In this document: in pieces, positions 1 through 9,177 of the stretch
How positions within the stretch are numbered: position 1 is the first letter of the stretch
How the letters are laid out: every line of letters begins with the position of its first letter
Assembly: GCA_029287855.1 (NCBI GenBank)
Contig: JARFQI010000034.1
Coordinates: 1 to 34,378 of the forward strand
Direction: 5' to 3'
DNA length: 34,378 bases
Origin: Arenicellales bacterium
GTDB taxonomy: Bacteria; Pseudomonadota; Gammaproteobacteria; BMS3Bbin11
The notes under the pieces: generated by a model
What the model was told of the DNA's origin: nothing
The model's database searches: none
The model's input: the letters and a program-made list of their open reading frames with translations, nothing else
Translations under genes and position numbers: made by a program

Positions 1-1058
1 GCAACGGCATTCATCTTGCCATTGCGGGTCTGCAGGCAAAATAGCGTGCCGCGCTCGATAGTGAATTCGAAATCCTGGACTTCATGATAATGTGATTCAA
101 GTTTCTGACGCAGCTGTTCCAGCTGACGGGCCATCTCCGGCATTTCTTTAGTGAGCTGGTCGATGGGTTTCGGTGTGCGTATACCGGCAACGACATCCTC
201 TCCCTGTGCATTGACGAGGTATTCGCCGTAGAGTTTGTTTTCACCAGTGGCGGGGTTGCGGGTGAAGGCGACACCGGTAGCTGAATCGTCGCCCCGATTG
301 CCGAATACCATGGTACATACATTGACCGCGGTACCATTGGCCATGTCGGGCGTGATTTTGAACTCACGGCGATAATCAACTGCACGTTTGCCCTGCCAGG
401 AATTGAAAACAGCTTTGACCGCAATTTCCAGCTGTTCATAGGGATCTTCTGGAAAAGGATGACCTGTCTGTTCTGCTACTACACGCAGGAAGCGTTCGCT
501 GATTTCCTTGAGATTGCTGGCAGAAAGCCCGACATCTTCTGAGACGTGGGCTTTCTGCTTGACGGCTTCGAACTCCTCGTCGAACAGTTCGTCATCAATG
601 CCAAGCGCTACCTTGCCAAATAGCTGGATAAAGCGACGGTAAGAGTCGTAGCCGAAGCGCTTGTCTCCGGTTTGTTTTATTTCACCTTCGAGCGTCGCAG
701 AATTCAGCCCGAGGTTAAGTATTGTGTCCATCATACCAGGCATCGACATGGCGGAGCCGGAACGCACAGACACCAGTAGCGGGTCTTCAGCATCGCCAAA
801 TTTTTTACCGGTGGCTTCTTCCACAGCCTGCATTTGCATCCGCACCTGCTTCATCACACCGTCTGGCAGTTCACCGTTCTCAACAGCAAGGAAGTCCAGG
901 CAGGCCTCCGTTGTAATGACAAAGCCCGGGGGTACGTTGAGACCGATTTGTGTCATCTCGCACAGGTTTGCACCCTTACCGCCAAGCAATTTCTTGTCTT
1001 TGCCATCGCCTTCGCTGAAGTTGTAAACCAGTTTTTTATCTGTTGCTGCTTTTTTCAC
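1..1058 (-). CDS. ppdK: Pyruvate, phosphate dikinase, N-terminal part (truncated by window edge)
   Basis: Reverse complement from a GTG at 1058 reads (M)KKAATDKKLVYNFSEGDGKDKKLLGGKGANLCEMTQIGLNVPPGFVITTEACLDF, a typical PPDK N-terminus. The frame stays open to the window edge, which is why it is absent from the ORF track. Confidence 0.93.
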   Translation of the reverse strand, partial: MKKAATDKKLVYNFSEGDGKDKKLLGGKGANLCEMTQIGLNVPPGFVITTEACLDFLAVENGELPDGVMKQVRMQMQAVEEATGKKFGDAEDPLLVSVRSGSAMSMPGMMDTILNLGLNSATLEGEIKQTGDKRFGYDSYRRFIQLFGKVALGIDDELFDEEFEAVKQKAHVSEDVGLSASNLKEISERFLRVVAEQTGHPFPEDPYEQLEIAVKAVFNSWQGKRAVDYRREFKITPDMANGTAVNVCTMVFGNRGDDSATGVAFTRNPATGENKLYGEYLVNAQGEDVVAGIRTPKPIDQLTKEMPEMARQLEQLRQKLESHYHEVQDFEFTIERGTLFCLQTRNGKMNAV

Positions 1059-1423
1059 TTTTGTAACCTCGAATGAATCGTTTCTATATTGCCGAATATA
1101 ACTGCTTATTATGACAAACTAGTGTCAGCACCGACAGACAATATTATGTCTCTGGCTATAGAAATTAGTGATAAATGATGATTGGTCTTATTTACTGCTA
1201 TCATTTGTCATTAACTGAGCAGGCAAGCACTGACGCCAATGCTTATCGCCATAGGCATCAGGGTGACTTTTTTATTCTGGAAAAAGAAGTTCAGCATTCA
1301 TCTCATTTAGAGATAAAATGGAAAATTGCTGTTAGTAACTTGCATGCAGCAGTCAAATGCTGCTTAAACAAATTATTAAAATTAAATACTAAAACTATAT
1401 AGCAACATAAGAAGGAGAACGTG

Positions 1424-2482
1424 ATGTCTGCAAATAAGATTACCTTCACTTATCTGTCTCAGGAAGATCTGCTGGAATCTGGCTGTTTTGATATTCGTCT
1501 GGCTATGGAGGTGGCAGAAGAGACTATGCTGGCCTACAAGGACAATCGCATTTTGTTTCCGGAGAAGATTGTGCAGATTTTCGACCAGGCTACGCAGGAC
1601 CGCATCAACTGCCTGCCGGCCACATTGCTGGATCAAAAGATCAGCGGAGTGAAATGGGTATCGGTATTTCCCGGCAACCCGGCATTACATGGGGCGCAAA
1701 ACCTGTCGGCCATCTTCGTATTGTCCGAAATCGAGAAGGGCTTTCCTACTGCGGTAATGGAAGGGACGCTTGCTTCAAATATGCGTGTAGCAGCGATGGG
1801 TGGAATCGCAGCAAAATACCTTTCTCGCGAAGACAGTGAAGTGATTGGTTTTATTGGTGCCGGTGAACAGGCCAAGATGCACTTGCTGTCAATGAAAGTT
1901 GTCAGGCCGGGTCTGAAGGAATGCAGGGTGGCAGCAAAATCCATCGAGGAAGAACAGCAGTTTATTGATGAGCTATCACCGCTGTTTCCAGATATGACTT
2001 TTGTCGGTGCCGAAACTCATGGCCGCGCTGCTATGCAGGATGCCGATATCCTGGTCACTGCTACCAGTGCCCAGGCACCATTACTGAAAGCGGCCTGGAT
2101 GAAACCGGGGGCCTTTTACAGCCATATTGGTGGCTGGGAGGATGAATACGAGGTGGCCCTGCAATGTGACAAGATCGTTTGTGACGACTGGGAGACAGTG
2201 ACCCATCGAACCCAGACATTGAGCCGCATGTATGACGAAGGCCTGATATCCAGTGTGAATATTCATGCCGATCTGCATGAGCTGGTGTCGGGACTCAAGT
2301 CGGGCCGGGAATCAGATGAAGAACGTATCTACTTCAATGCCGTTGGACTGGCTTATATTGACGTCGCCATCGGCCTGGCGATGTACCACCGGGCAATCAG
2401 GGCAGGTTGCGGCCATACTCTTGATCTGCAGCAATGCATGATCTTTCAGCATGAGAATATACTGCAGCAGGTACGATTGTAA
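1424..2482 (+). CDS. Ornithine cyclodeaminase / mu-crystallin family protein
   Basis: MSANKITFTYLSQEDLLESG...KWVSVFPGNPALHGAQNLSAIFVLSEIEKGFPTAVMEGTLASNMRVAAMGGIAAKYL...IGFIGAGEQA: OCD-family layout with a Rossmann GxGxQA-like motif. Confidence 0.88.
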   Translation: MSANKITFTYLSQEDLLESGCFDIRLAMEVAEETMLAYKDNRILFPEKIVQIFDQATQDRINCLPATLLDQKISGVKWVSVFPGNPALHGAQNLSAIFVLSEIEKGFPTAVMEGTLASNMRVAAMGGIAAKYLSREDSEVIGFIGAGEQAKMHLLSMKVVRPGLKECRVAAKSIEEEQQFIDELSPLFPDMTFVGAETHGRAAMQDADILVTATSAQAPLLKAAWMKPGAFYSHIGGWEDEYEVALQCDKIVCDDWETVTHRTQTLSRMYDEGLISSVNIHADLHELVSGLKSGRESDEERIYFNAVGLAYIDVAIGLAMYHRAIRAGCGHTLDLQQCMIFQHENILQQVRL

Positions 2483-2485
2483 TTC

Positions 2486-2776
2486 ATGTTTAAGCGACTC
2501 GATGAAAATCCGGCAGCGACAGTAACGGTCACCATAGACGGCGTGCAGTTTAATGTGCCTGCAGGCGAGACCGTTGCTGCGGCGGTGCTCGCCAGTGGTT
2601 TTGGCCATACTCGAACGACAGTGGTTTCCGGCGCGCCGCGCGCGCCTTTCTGCCTGATGGGCGTGTGCTACGAATGTCTTATGGTTATTGATGGCAAGCC
2701 GAATCAGCGTGCCTGCAGGGAGCTCGTAAATGATGGCATGAAGATCGAATGCCAGCATGCGACGGGCCGACTATAG
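2486..2776 (+). CDS. (2Fe-2S)-binding small subunit, HcnA / opine-oxidase gamma-like
   Basis: 96 aa with CLMGVCYECLMVIDGKPNQRAC, the plant-type 2Fe-2S motif of HcnA-like subunits; 3 bp after the OCD gene. Confidence 0.85.
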   Translation: MFKRLDENPAATVTVTIDGVQFNVPAGETVAAAVLASGFGHTRTTVVSGAPRAPFCLMGVCYECLMVIDGKPNQRACRELVNDGMKIECQHATGRL

Positions 2777-2778
2777 TC

Positions 2779-4173
2779 GTGAAAGATCATTATCAACTGG
2801 TCATCATCGGTGCCGGGCCAACCGGCTTATCGGCTGCCAGGGTGGCAGCAGATCACGGTGTTGACGTTGCTCTGCTTGATGAGCAGCCCGCACCTGGTGG
2901 ACAGATTTACCGGGCCATGGAATCGATTCCGCCTGCGCGAGCCGGACTGCTTGGAGATGAATATCAGCACGGCAGGAAAATTGTTTCGTCTTTCCGCCAG
3001 TGTAATGTCGATTATTTAAGCGACACACAGGTCTGGTCACTGAACAGCAAGCGTGAAATAGGCTTGCTGCAGGGCGACGAGCCGCTCATGATCACCGCTG
3101 ACCAGGTGCTGCTGGCGAGTGGCGCCATGGAACGCCCCGTGCCTTTCCCGGGCTGGACACTGCCGGGGGTGATGAATGCCGGTGCCGGACAGATTTTGTT
3201 CAAGTCACATGGCATAGTGCCAAACGACGGTGTCGTGCTGGCCGGTTCCGGACCACTGCTGCTGTTGCTGGCCTGGCAATACATGCATGCCGGTGTAAAA
3301 ATACAAGCTCTGCTGGATCTTACACCGATGCGAAACCACCTGCGTGCTTTACCGCGGCTGCCACGTGCCCTGATGGCCCGTCATTACCTGGCCAAGGGAC
3401 TGGTCTACAAAAAAGACCTTAAGCGGGCAGGCATCAGTACCTTGCATAACGTCAGTGACCTGCATGCAACAGGTAATGACCATATCTCATCGGTTAGTTT
3501 TCGACACAGGGGTCGGCAGCGCAGCATAGAAACTGAACTGCTTTTAGTGCATTTCGGGCTCATTCCCAACGCACATTTATCGCGTGCAGCTGGATGCGAG
3601 TATCAATGGGACAGGAGTCAGCAGTGCTGGCGGCCTGAGCTCGATGACTGGGGCAGCAGCAGTATCGACGGTATATTGATTGCCGGCGACGGCGCCGGTA
3701 TCGGCGGTGCACGCACGGCAGAGCATGCCGGGCGGCTAAGTGCCCTGCAGGCGACATATGCCCTGGGTATTATTGATAAGTATGAACGGGATCAGCTGTC
3801 GCGGGATGACAGGAAATGGATGCATGATGATTTACATATACGTCCGTTTCTCGAATCATTCTTCCATATACCGAGAAAGCTGTTAAGTGTGCCGGATGAT
3901 GACACTATTGTCTGTCGTTGTGAGGAAGTTACTGCCGGCGAAATCCGCATGGCTGTCGCCGACGGCCACAGTGATAGTAACCAGGTTAAATTTCTAACCC
4001 GTTGCGGTATGGGACCTTGCCAGGGTCGACAATGCGCTGAGGCAGTAGCACATATTGTTGCTGCTGCAGGCGGGGAAAAGGTGGCGCAGGGTGGCCATTA
4101 CCGGGGGCGCCCACCGGTCGCACCACTGACACTGGGTCAGCTTGCCAGTCTGTATCCAGAAGAAACAGAATGA
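2779..4173 (+). CDS. FAD/NAD(P)-dependent oxidoreductase, HcnB / opine oxidase subunit A / D-hydroxyproline dehydrogenase alpha-like
   Basis: GAGPTGLSAARVAADHGVDVALLDEQPAPGGQIYR dinucleotide fold; C-terminal CRCEEV...TRCGMGPCQGRQC BFD-like Fe-S domain. The GTG start at 2779 is my choice; the ORF track starts at 2749. Confidence 0.85.
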   Translation: MKDHYQLVIIGAGPTGLSAARVAADHGVDVALLDEQPAPGGQIYRAMESIPPARAGLLGDEYQHGRKIVSSFRQCNVDYLSDTQVWSLNSKREIGLLQGDEPLMITADQVLLASGAMERPVPFPGWTLPGVMNAGAGQILFKSHGIVPNDGVVLAGSGPLLLLLAWQYMHAGVKIQALLDLTPMRNHLRALPRLPRALMARHYLAKGLVYKKDLKRAGISTLHNVSDLHATGNDHISSVSFRHRGRQRSIETELLLVHFGLIPNAHLSRAAGCEYQWDRSQQCWRPELDDWGSSSIDGILIAGDGAGIGGARTAEHAGRLSALQATYALGIIDKYERDQLSRDDRKWMHDDLHIRPFLESFFHIPRKLLSVPDDDTIVCRCEEVTAGEIRMAVADGHSDSNQVKFLTRCGMGPCQGRQCAEAVAHIVAAAGGEKVAQGGHYRGRPPVAPLTLGQLASLYPEETE

Positions 4174-4183
4174 AGGTAGATGG

Positions 4184-5281
4184 ATGAGAGCTGATGTACT
4201 TATCATCGGTGGTGGGCTGATCGGTTTCTCAACGGCTCTGCAGCTGGCGATGCGCGGCAGCCGCTGCATTGTTCTTGAAAAGGACAGTGCGGGGCGACAT
4301 GCTTCCGGTGTTAACGCAGGAGGCTTGCGCCAGCTGAACCGCCATCCTGCAGAAATCCCGCTCTCGGTTGCTGCTGCAGAAATGTGGCATAACATAGATA
4401 CCCTGGTCGGTTCTGATTGCGATACCCGGTTTCCCGGGCAGATTCGGGTTGCCGAGAATGCTGCAGACATGCTGCTGCTTGAGGAACGTGCGGCAATGGT
4501 TCGTTCGCTGGGGTTTCAGCACGAGGAAATCATCGGCAAGGATCAGCTGTATCGGCTGGTGCCGGCATTGTCTCCTCACTGTATTGGTGGGCTGATCAGT
4601 CGCAAAGACGGTTATGGTCGCCCGTTTCATGCCCTCGATGCCTTTCGTCGCAAGGCATGCTCGCTGGGTGTCGAATTTCATTCCTCGACCCGTGTTGATG
4701 AACTGGAGCGTAGTGGTACTGAATGGTCTGCAATTACGGCCAAAGGCGAGTTCCGCGCCCCGCTGCTGGTCAACTGCGCAGGAGCCTGGGCTGGCCGTAT
4801 CGCGGCAGCAGCGGGAGACGCGGCGCCGGTTAAACCCGGTGCCCCGATGTTGATGATCAGCGAACGCATACCTCACTTTATGGATCCAGTAATTGGTGCC
4901 GCGAGTCGTAAACTTTCTTTCAAGCAGATGCAGAATGGCACTCTGTTAATTGGCGGTGCGCACATGGCGAAACTGGATTTAGAGCATCAGGTAACAGATA
5001 TGAACTGGGCCAAGCTGGCCGTCAGTGCTCGCACTGTAATGGCGCTGTTTCCACAACTGAAGAATGTTCGCATCGTCCGCACCTGGGCTGGAATCGAAGC
5101 CTTTATGCCAGATAACCTGCCTGTCATCGGCAGCGGTACATCGCCTGGCGTCTATCATGCATTCGGCTTTTCAGCGCATGGCTTCCAACTGTCACCAGTG
5201 GTCGGAAAGATCATGTCGCAGCTAATACTGGATGGCAAGACCGACTTGCCTATAGAAGCCTTCAGTATTGAACGATTCTGA
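4184..5281 (+). CDS. FAD-dependent D-amino-acid-oxidase-like oxidoreductase, HcnC / opine oxidase subunit B-like
   Basis: MRADVLIIGGGLIGFSTALQLAMRGSRCIVLEKD DAO-type N-terminus and RTWAGIEAFMPDNLPVIG...GFSAHGFQLSPVVG C-terminus. The gene directly follows the HcnB-like gene. Confidence 0.86.
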   Translation: MRADVLIIGGGLIGFSTALQLAMRGSRCIVLEKDSAGRHASGVNAGGLRQLNRHPAEIPLSVAAAEMWHNIDTLVGSDCDTRFPGQIRVAENAADMLLLEERAAMVRSLGFQHEEIIGKDQLYRLVPALSPHCIGGLISRKDGYGRPFHALDAFRRKACSLGVEFHSSTRVDELERSGTEWSAITAKGEFRAPLLVNCAGAWAGRIAAAAGDAAPVKPGAPMLMISERIPHFMDPVIGAASRKLSFKQMQNGTLLIGGAHMAKLDLEHQVTDMNWAKLAVSARTVMALFPQLKNVRIVRTWAGIEAFMPDNLPVIGSGTSPGVYHAFGFSAHGFQLSPVVGKIMSQLILDGKTDLPIEAFSIERF

Positions 5282-5413
5282 TATAGCACAAGCAAATCAA
5301 AAAAGGTTTCCAGGGTAGTCTGTGCATGATCTGCAGAAGCTTGTGTCTCGACAGGCAAGAAGTTTGATGAGATAGTTTATTTATCAGTCTGCTTGTTTTT
5401 TCTGTTTCTGAGG

Positions 5414-6751
5414 CTAAAAATACCGAAAATAAACATAGATGCTGCTCACCAGTACTGACATCATCATCAGAGGAAAGGCCATTAGCATAAAGGGTAGAAA
5501 ACGAATCGGCTGACCGGAACGCTCGGCAAAGCCGGCGACAATCAGGTTGGCACTGGCTCCCACCAGGCTGCCATTTCCCCCCAGGCAGGACCCCAAAGCC
5601 AATGACCACCATATCGGTAGCAATTCCTCAGTACCGCCGAAACTGACGGCCATGTTTTTTATTAAGGGTATCATTGTCGCTACGAAGGGGATGTTGTCGA
5701 TGATCGCTGATGCGGTCGCAGAGACGAATAGTATAGACATGGCAGTGACCATTTTATCTCCGTCTGTCAGTTCTATAACCCGGTGTGCCAGCATTTCCAG
5801 CAAGCCGGTAGTTTCAACCCCATAGACCAGAATAAACAGACCGATGAAAAAGAAGATCGTTATCCATTCCACATCGCATAATGACTTTGTCACCATCTGA
5901 GATTGTTTTTCCTGGCTAAACGGCAGAACGTGTAATGTCAGCAACAGGGCAGCACCAAACATTGCCACGGTTGCCGGCTGCAGTCCATAGTCATGTCCAA
6001 TGATAAAACCCAGCATCACTAGCGTCAGTACAAGCAGAGATTTTTTTAACAAAACCCAGTCCTTGATGGCATCCTTTTCACGATACCCCATGACCTTGTT
6101 GATCAGTTGCGGATCGGCGCTGAGATGCCTGCCCCATATCAGGTAGATCGGGATCACGGTTATTAGCAATACAAAGATGGCAATGGGTGCCAGGTTAAAC
6201 AGGAAGTCATTGTAGCCAAGCCCGGTTGCTGAACCGATCATGATATTCGGCGGATCACCGATCAGTGTGGCAGTGCCGCCAATATTTGATGCGAAAATTT
6301 CTGCGAATAAGTATGGGTAAGGATTTATTTTCAGTGTGTCCGTGATCAGCAAAGTAATTGGCGCAATCAATAATACTGTGGTGACATTATCCAGTAGTGC
6401 AGACAACAGTGCTGTTACCAGCATTAGCATTACCAGGATACCCCAGGGATCAGCCTTGACCATTTTCGCTGAGCGAATTGCCAGGTATTGAAAGACACCG
6501 GATTCACGGGTAATGCCGACGATGATCATCATGCCTGTGAGCAGGCCGATGGTATTAAAGTCTACGCCCTGTACCGCCGCCTGCTGGGTTAGCACACCGC
6601 TCAATATCATCAGTGCGGCGGCCATCATGGAGATAATGGCACGATTCAGCCGTTCGGTGATGATCAGCAAATAGGTGACAACAAAAAGGCCACCGGCAAA
6701 CCAGACGGGAGACATGCCGAAAATTACGTCGGTCTGGGGAAGATTATGCAT
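5414..6751 (-). CDS. ArsB/NhaD-superfamily ion transporter (SLC13-like permease)
   Basis: Multiple hydrophobic helices and conserved LLDNVTTVLLIAPIT...FASNIGGTATLIGDPPNIMIGSA and IIDNIPFVATMIPLIK motifs. Confidence 0.9.
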   Translation of the reverse strand: MHNLPQTDVIFGMSPVWFAGGLFVVTYLLIITERLNRAIISMMAAALMILSGVLTQQAAVQGVDFNTIGLLTGMMIIVGITRESGVFQYLAIRSAKMVKADPWGILVMLMLVTALLSALLDNVTTVLLIAPITLLITDTLKINPYPYLFAEIFASNIGGTATLIGDPPNIMIGSATGLGYNDFLFNLAPIAIFVLLITVIPIYLIWGRHLSADPQLINKVMGYREKDAIKDWVLLKKSLLVLTLVMLGFIIGHDYGLQPATVAMFGAALLLTLHVLPFSQEKQSQMVTKSLCDVEWITIFFFIGLFILVYGVETTGLLEMLAHRVIELTDGDKMVTAMSILFVSATASAIIDNIPFVATMIPLIKNMAVSFGGTEELLPIWWSLALGSCLGGNGSLVGASANLIVAGFAERSGQPIRFLPFMLMAFPLMMMSVLVSSIYVYFRYF

Positions 6752-7220
6752 TCTTTAATTTTCCTGCTGCGAGGATTCTCTCACCTACATCCCAATAGGA
6801 AACCACACCCAGTAGTTTGCAGCTGCCAGGTTCAACAATGGGAATGCTGGCCCGGGTCTGGTAAAGCTGTAGCAGTGTTTTAGTCAGTGGCGCGTCCGGT
6901 TCGATGGGTTGGATCTCCTGGTTCATGCAGATAGAGATGGGCAGGTCTTTGACGTCAGCAAATCGTTGGTAAAGATCTTCGAATGATTCATGAATAAAGT
7001 CGACATTTTCCAGTCCGTGGGGCAGGAATACCGCTTTAGGGATGACCTGTTTCAACAGGCAGTTGACTCCGAACATGCCCATGTAACAATTGTTCTCATC
7101 GACCACCGGCAAACTTCGGAATCGCCTGTCCATGATGTAATTTGCCGCACACTCTATAGTGTCTGTCGGTTTCAGGGTGACTGGATGAGGATCCATAGCA
7201 TCAGACGCTTTCATGGACAT
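6744..7220 (-). CDS. CBS-domain pair protein
   Basis: MSMKASDAMDPHPVTLKPTDTIECAANYIMDRRFRSLPVVDENNCYMGMF...TRASIPIVEPGSCKLLGVVSYWDV: two CBS repeats. The 3' end overlaps the transporter start. Confidence 0.85.
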   Translation of the reverse strand: MSMKASDAMDPHPVTLKPTDTIECAANYIMDRRFRSLPVVDENNCYMGMFGVNCLLKQVIPKAVFLPHGLENVDFIHESFEDLYQRFADVKDLPISICMNQEIQPIEPDAPLTKTLLQLYQTRASIPIVEPGSCKLLGVVSYWDVGERILAAGKLKNA

Positions 7221-7458
7221 TGCTCGCTATTTATAGATAGTCAATTATTCAGGCGCCAGGAGGCGTGTTGTTTATTTCTTAAAGTATGCTCTGGCACGTT
7301 AAAATTGCTTTTATCAATTCTATCGATAGTTCGTCGACTCCGGCGCAGGAAGTCAGGTGCCCCGTATTATGTCATCAATTAAGATAAACTTCCTCGATTA
7401 TGGGGTATTTGTTATTCCACTAAATCATACTAAATACTCAGGAATAGAGAGGTTCTAA

Positions 7459-7848
7459 ATGCCAGTTAGCAGGTAGGCTATTGGATTATTGTTGTTGCTG
7501 TTCATGATTTCGTCACAGGCAGCGACGAGTCGTCCTGGTACCGGTGATGGTAAACCTGCTGAGATCCAGGTTTTTGGCGCTATCCTTGATGTCGATAAGA
7601 TTGATAGTGCGGAACAGAACTTTACTCTCAATTTCTATGTCATGTTTCGTTGGAACGAACATCGCCTTGCTCATGATCAGGAAGGTAGTGTCATAAGAAA
7701 CTTATCTGAAATATGGAACCCGTGATTGACCATAACGAATACCCAGGGATCTGGGAAAATACCAAAGACGAAAGCCTGCCTCCATTACGATGGTATACTG
7801 GAGGACTATCAATTATTACTAAGTGAATTCAGCATGCGGAATCATTAA
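7459..7848 (+). pseudogene. Remnant of a Cys-loop-type pentameric ligand-gated ion channel (extracellular domain only)
   Basis: Reading one frame through stops: MPVSR*AIGLLLLLFMISSQAATSRPGTGDGKPAEIQVFGAILDVDKIDSAEQNFTLNFYVMFRWNEHRLAHDQEGSVIRNLSEIWNP*LTITNTQGSGKIPKTKACLHYDGILEDYQLLLSEFSMRNH*. In-frame TAG at 7474 and TGA at 7723. Resembles GLIC-type ligand-binding domains (FxVNAFLSLSWKDRRLAFDP...AIWIPEI). No transmembrane helices remain. Confidence 0.75.
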
Positions 7849-7896
7849 CAATATTCCTGGTGTGCTGTGCACAATAAAGGTTTACCGAGAAATATC

Positions 7897-9033
7897 ATGA
7901 CTTCATCTGTAAAAATTACTGTCGCCGGAGCAGGCTTTGCGGCACTAACTGGTATTAAAGAACTGCGCAAGCAGCTTCCGGATGCCGAACTGACTCTGGT
8001 CGCACCGAAAGCTGAATTTATTTATCTTCCCAGCCTGATCTGGGTGCCTTTTGGCATGCGTAGCGGTGATGATCTTCGTTTTGACATTCAACCTTTGCTA
8101 AAAAGGTTAAATGTAAGTTTCGTGCAGGGAAGTGTCACCGGCATATCAGATGATGGCAGAGTTCTGAAGACGGATAACGGTGAAGTTGAAAACGATGCAC
8201 TGTTAATTGCAACAGGTGGCCGTTTTATAAAAAAACTTCCAGGTATTGAAAACGCAATTACCATCTGTGAAGGCATTGACGCCGCTGAGTCAATGGGTGA
8301 AAAAATAAATGCAATGTCACAGGGCACTATTGCGCTCGGTTTTGGCGGCAATCCCAAAGAGCCTTCGGCTATGCGCGGTGGTCCTATGTTTGAAATACTG
8401 TTTGGCCTCGACAGCTGGTTAAGAAAACAGGGCAAGCGTGACAAAATCAAGCTGGTATTTTTTAATCCGGCACCGCAACCGGGCAAACGCCTGGGTGAGA
8501 AGGCAGTTAAAGGCCTGCTGGCAGAAATGAAAAAGCGCGGCATCGATACCCACCTTGGCCACAAAATTAAGTCTTTTGAAAATAATCTTGTCAAAACTGA
8601 AGGCGGTGAGATTGCTGCTGATCTGATCTTGTTTATGCCGGGCATGACTGGTCCTGCCTGGGTGCAGGGGTCTCCACTGCCACTCTCAGAAGGCGGCTTC
8701 ATCAAGGCGGACAGAATGGCACAGGTTGCCGGCATTGAACGTGTTTACGTGGCCGGTGATGCAGGCAGCTATCCTGGCCCGGACTGGATGCCAAAGCAGG
8801 CACATATGGCTGATCTGCAGGCGAAGGCAGCGGTAAACAATATTAAACTGAATCTTGCCGGCAAGGATGCATCTGAGCAATTCAAGGTGGAACTGATTTG
8901 CATCGTCGATACTCTGGATAAAGGTATACTGGTGTATCGTGATGAATCCCGTGGCGTAGTGCTACCTGCGATGACACCGATGCACTGGGCAAAGTCCATC
9001 TTTGAAAAAGTATATTTACGTGGGTTGAAATAA
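7897..9033 (+). CDS. NAD(P)/FAD-dependent oxidoreductase, sulfide:quinone-oxidoreductase-like
   Basis: MTSSVKITVAGAGFAALTGIKELRKQLPDAELTLVAPKAEFIYLPSLIWVPFG...ERVYVAGDAGSYPGPDWMPKQAHMADLQAKAAVNNI. Confidence 0.82.
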   Translation: MTSSVKITVAGAGFAALTGIKELRKQLPDAELTLVAPKAEFIYLPSLIWVPFGMRSGDDLRFDIQPLLKRLNVSFVQGSVTGISDDGRVLKTDNGEVENDALLIATGGRFIKKLPGIENAITICEGIDAAESMGEKINAMSQGTIALGFGGNPKEPSAMRGGPMFEILFGLDSWLRKQGKRDKIKLVFFNPAPQPGKRLGEKAVKGLLAEMKKRGIDTHLGHKIKSFENNLVKTEGGEIAADLILFMPGMTGPAWVQGSPLPLSEGGFIKADRMAQVAGIERVYVAGDAGSYPGPDWMPKQAHMADLQAKAAVNNIKLNLAGKDASEQFKVELICIVDTLDKGILVYRDESRGVVLPAMTPMHWAKSIFEKVYLRGLK

Positions 9034-9177
9034 TAACGGCAGCTATTGAATATTATTTATTTCTAAACTGGAATCAGACCAATTATCACTAGTTTTACCC
9101 TGAAATCCATTTATTGATCTGTGGGATGGGGTTATGCAGCCACACAATTTAACCAGTTAACTGGGTGTCCGATTATA

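Noticed and set aside
1175-1402. 75-aa ORF in the PPDK-OCD spacer
   Set aside because: No recognisable domain, AT-rich spacer, no supporting context; may be chance.
4229-4876. Long antisense ORF (215 aa, minus) and similar antisense ORFs such as 8088..8735 and 2312..2758
   Set aside because: Antisense shadows of well-supported coding genes with no domain-like sequence.
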